The notes beneath the pieces were generated by a model. That model did not search any database and was not told the origin of the DNA. It worked only from the letters and a program-made list of their open reading frames with translations. A stretch of DNA of 64,000 nucleotides from Clostridiales bacterium (lineage in GTDB: Bacteria; Bacillota; Clostridia; Lachnospirales; Lachnospiraceae): NCBI GenBank assembly GCA_012839295.1, contig DUNO01000020.1, positions 1 through 64,000 on the forward strand, in the 5' to 3' direction. The position numbers were made by a program, and so were the translations under genes. Below are positions 62,518 through 64,000 of this stretch, in pieces (position 1 is the first letter of the stretch; every line of letters starts with the position of its first letter).

Positions 62518-62777
62518 TAAAAGTATGGGATGATGTTGCATGGGAAGATTACCTATATTGGCAGACCCAGGATAAAAAGACACTGAAACGAATCAATGCC
62601 CTGATCAAAGATATTGACCGCAATGGGTATGAGGGGATAGGGAAACCGGAACCATTGACTGGAAATTGGGCTGGCTATTGGAGCAGAAGGCTTGATGAAA
62701 AAAATCGTTTGATTTATAAGATTGTAGAGGGAACAATTCGGATTGCACAGTGCAGGACACACTATGGTAATAAATAG
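62514..62777 (+). CDS. YoeB/Txe-family mRNA interferase toxin
   Basis: An 87-aa ribosome-dependent endoribonuclease. It has the family pattern WEDYLYWQTQDKKTLKRINAL, then GIGKPEPLTGNWAGYWSRRL, DEKNRLIYKI and a C-terminal CRTHYGNK with the catalytic His and Tyr. The pairing of a YoeB toxin with a DinJ/RelB-like antitoxin, rather than YefM, is a mixed arrangement but not unique. It is co-translated with the antitoxin. Confidence 0.93.
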   Translation: MIKVWDDVAWEDYLYWQTQDKKTLKRINALIKDIDRNGYEGIGKPEPLTGNWAGYWSRRLDEKNRLIYKIVEGTIRIAQCRTHYGNK

Positions 62778-62814
62778 AACATTTTACAGTCAGAATTACA
62801 ATTCAGAATATAGC

Positions 62815-62862
62815 AAAACCGCCCTGCTGATTTTATTGAAGTCAGCAAGGCGGTTTTCTGAA
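62815..62862. terminator. bidirectional terminator after the toxin gene
   Basis: AAAACCGCC(C)TGCTGA pairs with TCAGCAAGGCGGTTTT with one mismatch. A-rich and T-rich flanks allow it to act on both strands, ending the toxin gene and the minus-strand membrane genes. Confidence 0.8.
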
Positions 62863-62870
62863 ATACACAA

Positions 62871-63188
62871 TCAATAATAAATCCCGGGAACGCTCAACCC
62901 ACGGTTTACCTGTTCCATAATAAACTCAATCATCGACATCCCCATTGCAAAGAAGGAAAGAATAATAATCAGTGCAAAGGCTGTCTTATCATAAACTAAT
63001 TTATCCTCCTTCTGGTTGAAGTTCGCAATCAAGATTTCCATTCCCAGAAAGATGAAGATAATTGGCCAGAGCTTAAATATAACTCCATAGGATATGGTTT
63101 GGATAAATATTCTTAACAGGAAGATTATCCCGAAAGAAACCAGCATCCCGCCTAAGGTAAAGGTACCTACTCTGTGTGTTCGAACCAT
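62871..63188 (-). CDS. small membrane protein (LiaI/DUF5668-like)
   Basis: A 105-aa protein with three or four hydrophobic segments (TLGGMLVSFGIIFLLRI, VIFKLWPIIFIFLGMEILI, AFALIIILSFFAMGMSMIEF). The LWPIIFIFLGMEIL pattern is typical of LiaI-LiaF-TM or DUF5668 proteins of envelope-stress operons. It lies 2 bases after the next upstream gene (63191-63781) in the same direction. Function unknown. Confidence 0.75.
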   Translation of the reverse strand: MVRTHRVGTFTLGGMLVSFGIIFLLRIFIQTISYGVIFKLWPIIFIFLGMEILIANFNQKEDKLVYDKTAFALIIILSFFAMGMSMIEFIMEQVNRGLSVPGIYY

Positions 63189-63190
63189 CT

Positions 63191-63781
63191 TTAAAAATCC
63201 TCCTTTCCGTTGTGCGGGAGGAAAGCTTCCCCGTCTTTGTCCAGTAGCATATTTGTTCCCTCAGGGTGATCCAATTCTTTTTTCTTACCGCGGATCAGGT
63301 ACAGTCCCAGTGCGATGATGGCAGCCCCGATGAAAAGCTGGGGGAAATAGTAACCAATATTGTATAATGCATTGGCAATATAACTGGGAATTACATAACG
63401 CAGGATATCCATAAAATTGTTCCAAAGGATGGATATACCGATTACGATTAATACCAGGGCTAAAATATTTCTATATTTATTCTTGAAAATGTTTAACTTA
63501 TCCATTGGAAGCCGGTTAATAGCCAAAAATTCATCTTCCTGTGCATAAAATTCATCCTCCGGCATAGCGCGCAGGTTGTGGGTATCAAAGAATGCGTAAA
63601 ACCAAAGGACTGGCATAATAAGCATAATAGCCTCGGTCCTTAATAACATTGCCAGGAAGATCAGCAGGAAAAATGCGGACATTAAGCTTAAGCCCCTCTT
63701 CATAAAGCCCATATACATCTGGCCGGCACCAGGTAACAGGGAAAAACAAAATGTTAAAAAGCCGTTCTTTTTTCTGATCAT
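63191..63781 (-). CDS. TM2/DUF5668-type membrane protein
   Basis: A 196-aa membrane protein with about five hydrophobic segments. The N-terminus, FLTFCFSLLPGAGQMYMGFM, is the TM2-like GAGQMYMG turn. The last part, FPQLFIGAAIIALGLYLIRG, is followed by an acidic cytoplasmic tail. Its start overlaps the stop of the upstream gene (TAATG). The three minus-strand genes are co-transcribed, probably as an envelope-stress membrane cluster. Confidence 0.75.
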   Translation of the reverse strand: MIRKKNGFLTFCFSLLPGAGQMYMGFMKRGLSLMSAFFLLIFLAMLLRTEAIMLIMPVLWFYAFFDTHNLRAMPEDEFYAQEDEFLAINRLPMDKLNIFKNKYRNILALVLIVIGISILWNNFMDILRYVIPSYIANALYNIGYYFPQLFIGAAIIALGLYLIRGKKKELDHPEGTNMLLDKDGEAFLPHNGKEDF

Positions 63782-64000
63782 TATTTTTTTACCTCCGTTT
63801 TCATAATATTATTCGAAAAATTCAATATATTGTTGCTAAACTCATTCATATTATCCCATATCCTAGAAGTGAGGGACTGGGTATCTTTTTCTGGTATGTG
63901 GTGCTCTATCGGGGGTCTAGGAATAGGGGAGGAGAGCATATTCAGCGGTTCTTTAAAATTAACGGTAAGCATTAACAGCAGCAGGGCCAGGATCGTAGCG
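63781..64000 (-). CDS. membrane or secreted protein, 5' end cut by the window
   Basis: The frame stays open to the end of the window: upstream of the internal Met at 63972 it reads ATILALLLLMLTVNFKEP, a hydrophobic segment. The visible part is the C-terminal 72 residues, with a proline-rich stretch and NMNEFSNNILNFSNNIMKTEVKK. It overlaps the next gene by one base. The family is not recognised. Confidence 0.6.
   Translation of the reverse strand, partial: ATILALLLLMLTVNFKEPLNMLSSPIPRPPIEHHIPEKDTQSLTSRIWDNMNEFSNNILNFSNNIMKTEVKK

Overview
The window looks like chromosome of a strictly anaerobic, low-to-mid GC Bacillota organism of the Lachnospiraceae / Clostridium-cluster-XIVa type. The reasons are strong AGGAGG ribosome sites, a T-box in front of valS, an LytS/AraC-type two-component system, several CUT2-type sugar ABC transporters, and an oxygen-sensitive glycyl radical enzyme. 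I found no tRNA, rRNA or CRISPR array. This assignment is inference from gene style; no marker gene fixes the genus.

Layout. 0.4-11.4 kb: a sugar ABC transporter (ATPase, permease, lipoprotein, permease) followed by an alpha-L-rhamnosidase, a sulfatase and a GH43 enzyme. All three enzymes lack signal peptides, so imported oligosaccharides are probably cut in the cytoplasm. 11.6-13.9 kb: a compact, translationally coupled HTH / OLD-like ATPase / TOPRIM module with a perfect palindrome inside its promoter; it resembles split OLD or PARIS-type defence pairs. 14.1-19.3 kb: a NapH-like ferredoxin membrane protein with a PadR regulator, then a response regulator / ABC ATPase / permease / histidine kinase set. 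19.4-22.8 kb: a sigma-factor fragment, a T-box and valS.

23.2-32.9 kb: a LacI regulator with three near-identical palindromic operators, then isomerase, ABC transporter, split transketolase and FGGY kinase, a complete import-isomerise-phosphorylate-cleave route for an unusual sugar (D-apiose is one candidate). 33.0-34.5 kb: ECF sigma with an RsiV-like anti-sigma. 34.56-36.82 kb: an intact IS66-family element with 8-bp target duplications. 37-44.1 kb: mgsA, a ribbon-helix-helix protein, an SPFH protein under a 39-bp palindrome, a LysR regulator and purL. 44.2-44.8 kb holds decayed HTH and transposase remnants.

45.0-57.9 kb: a second accessory island with a binding lipoprotein, a glycyl radical enzyme split into a 750-residue catalytic chain and a 78-residue glycyl-radical chain, its activase, an ABC ATPase with two permeases, and a lipoprotein / AraC regulator / LytS kinase sensing system. 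58-64 kb: a YjbR-GNAT fusion, a GAF-GGDEF-EAL protein, an XRE regulator, a DinJ/YoeB toxin-antitoxin pair and a membrane-protein cluster running off the window end.

Two things stand out. The first is the split glycyl radical enzyme tied to a dedicated transporter and sensor. The second is a recurring leader architecture (Shine-Dalgarno / anti-Shine-Dalgarno / Shine-Dalgarno, mutually exclusive hairpins) directly in front of four genes, with a looser version in front of the glycyl radical enzyme.
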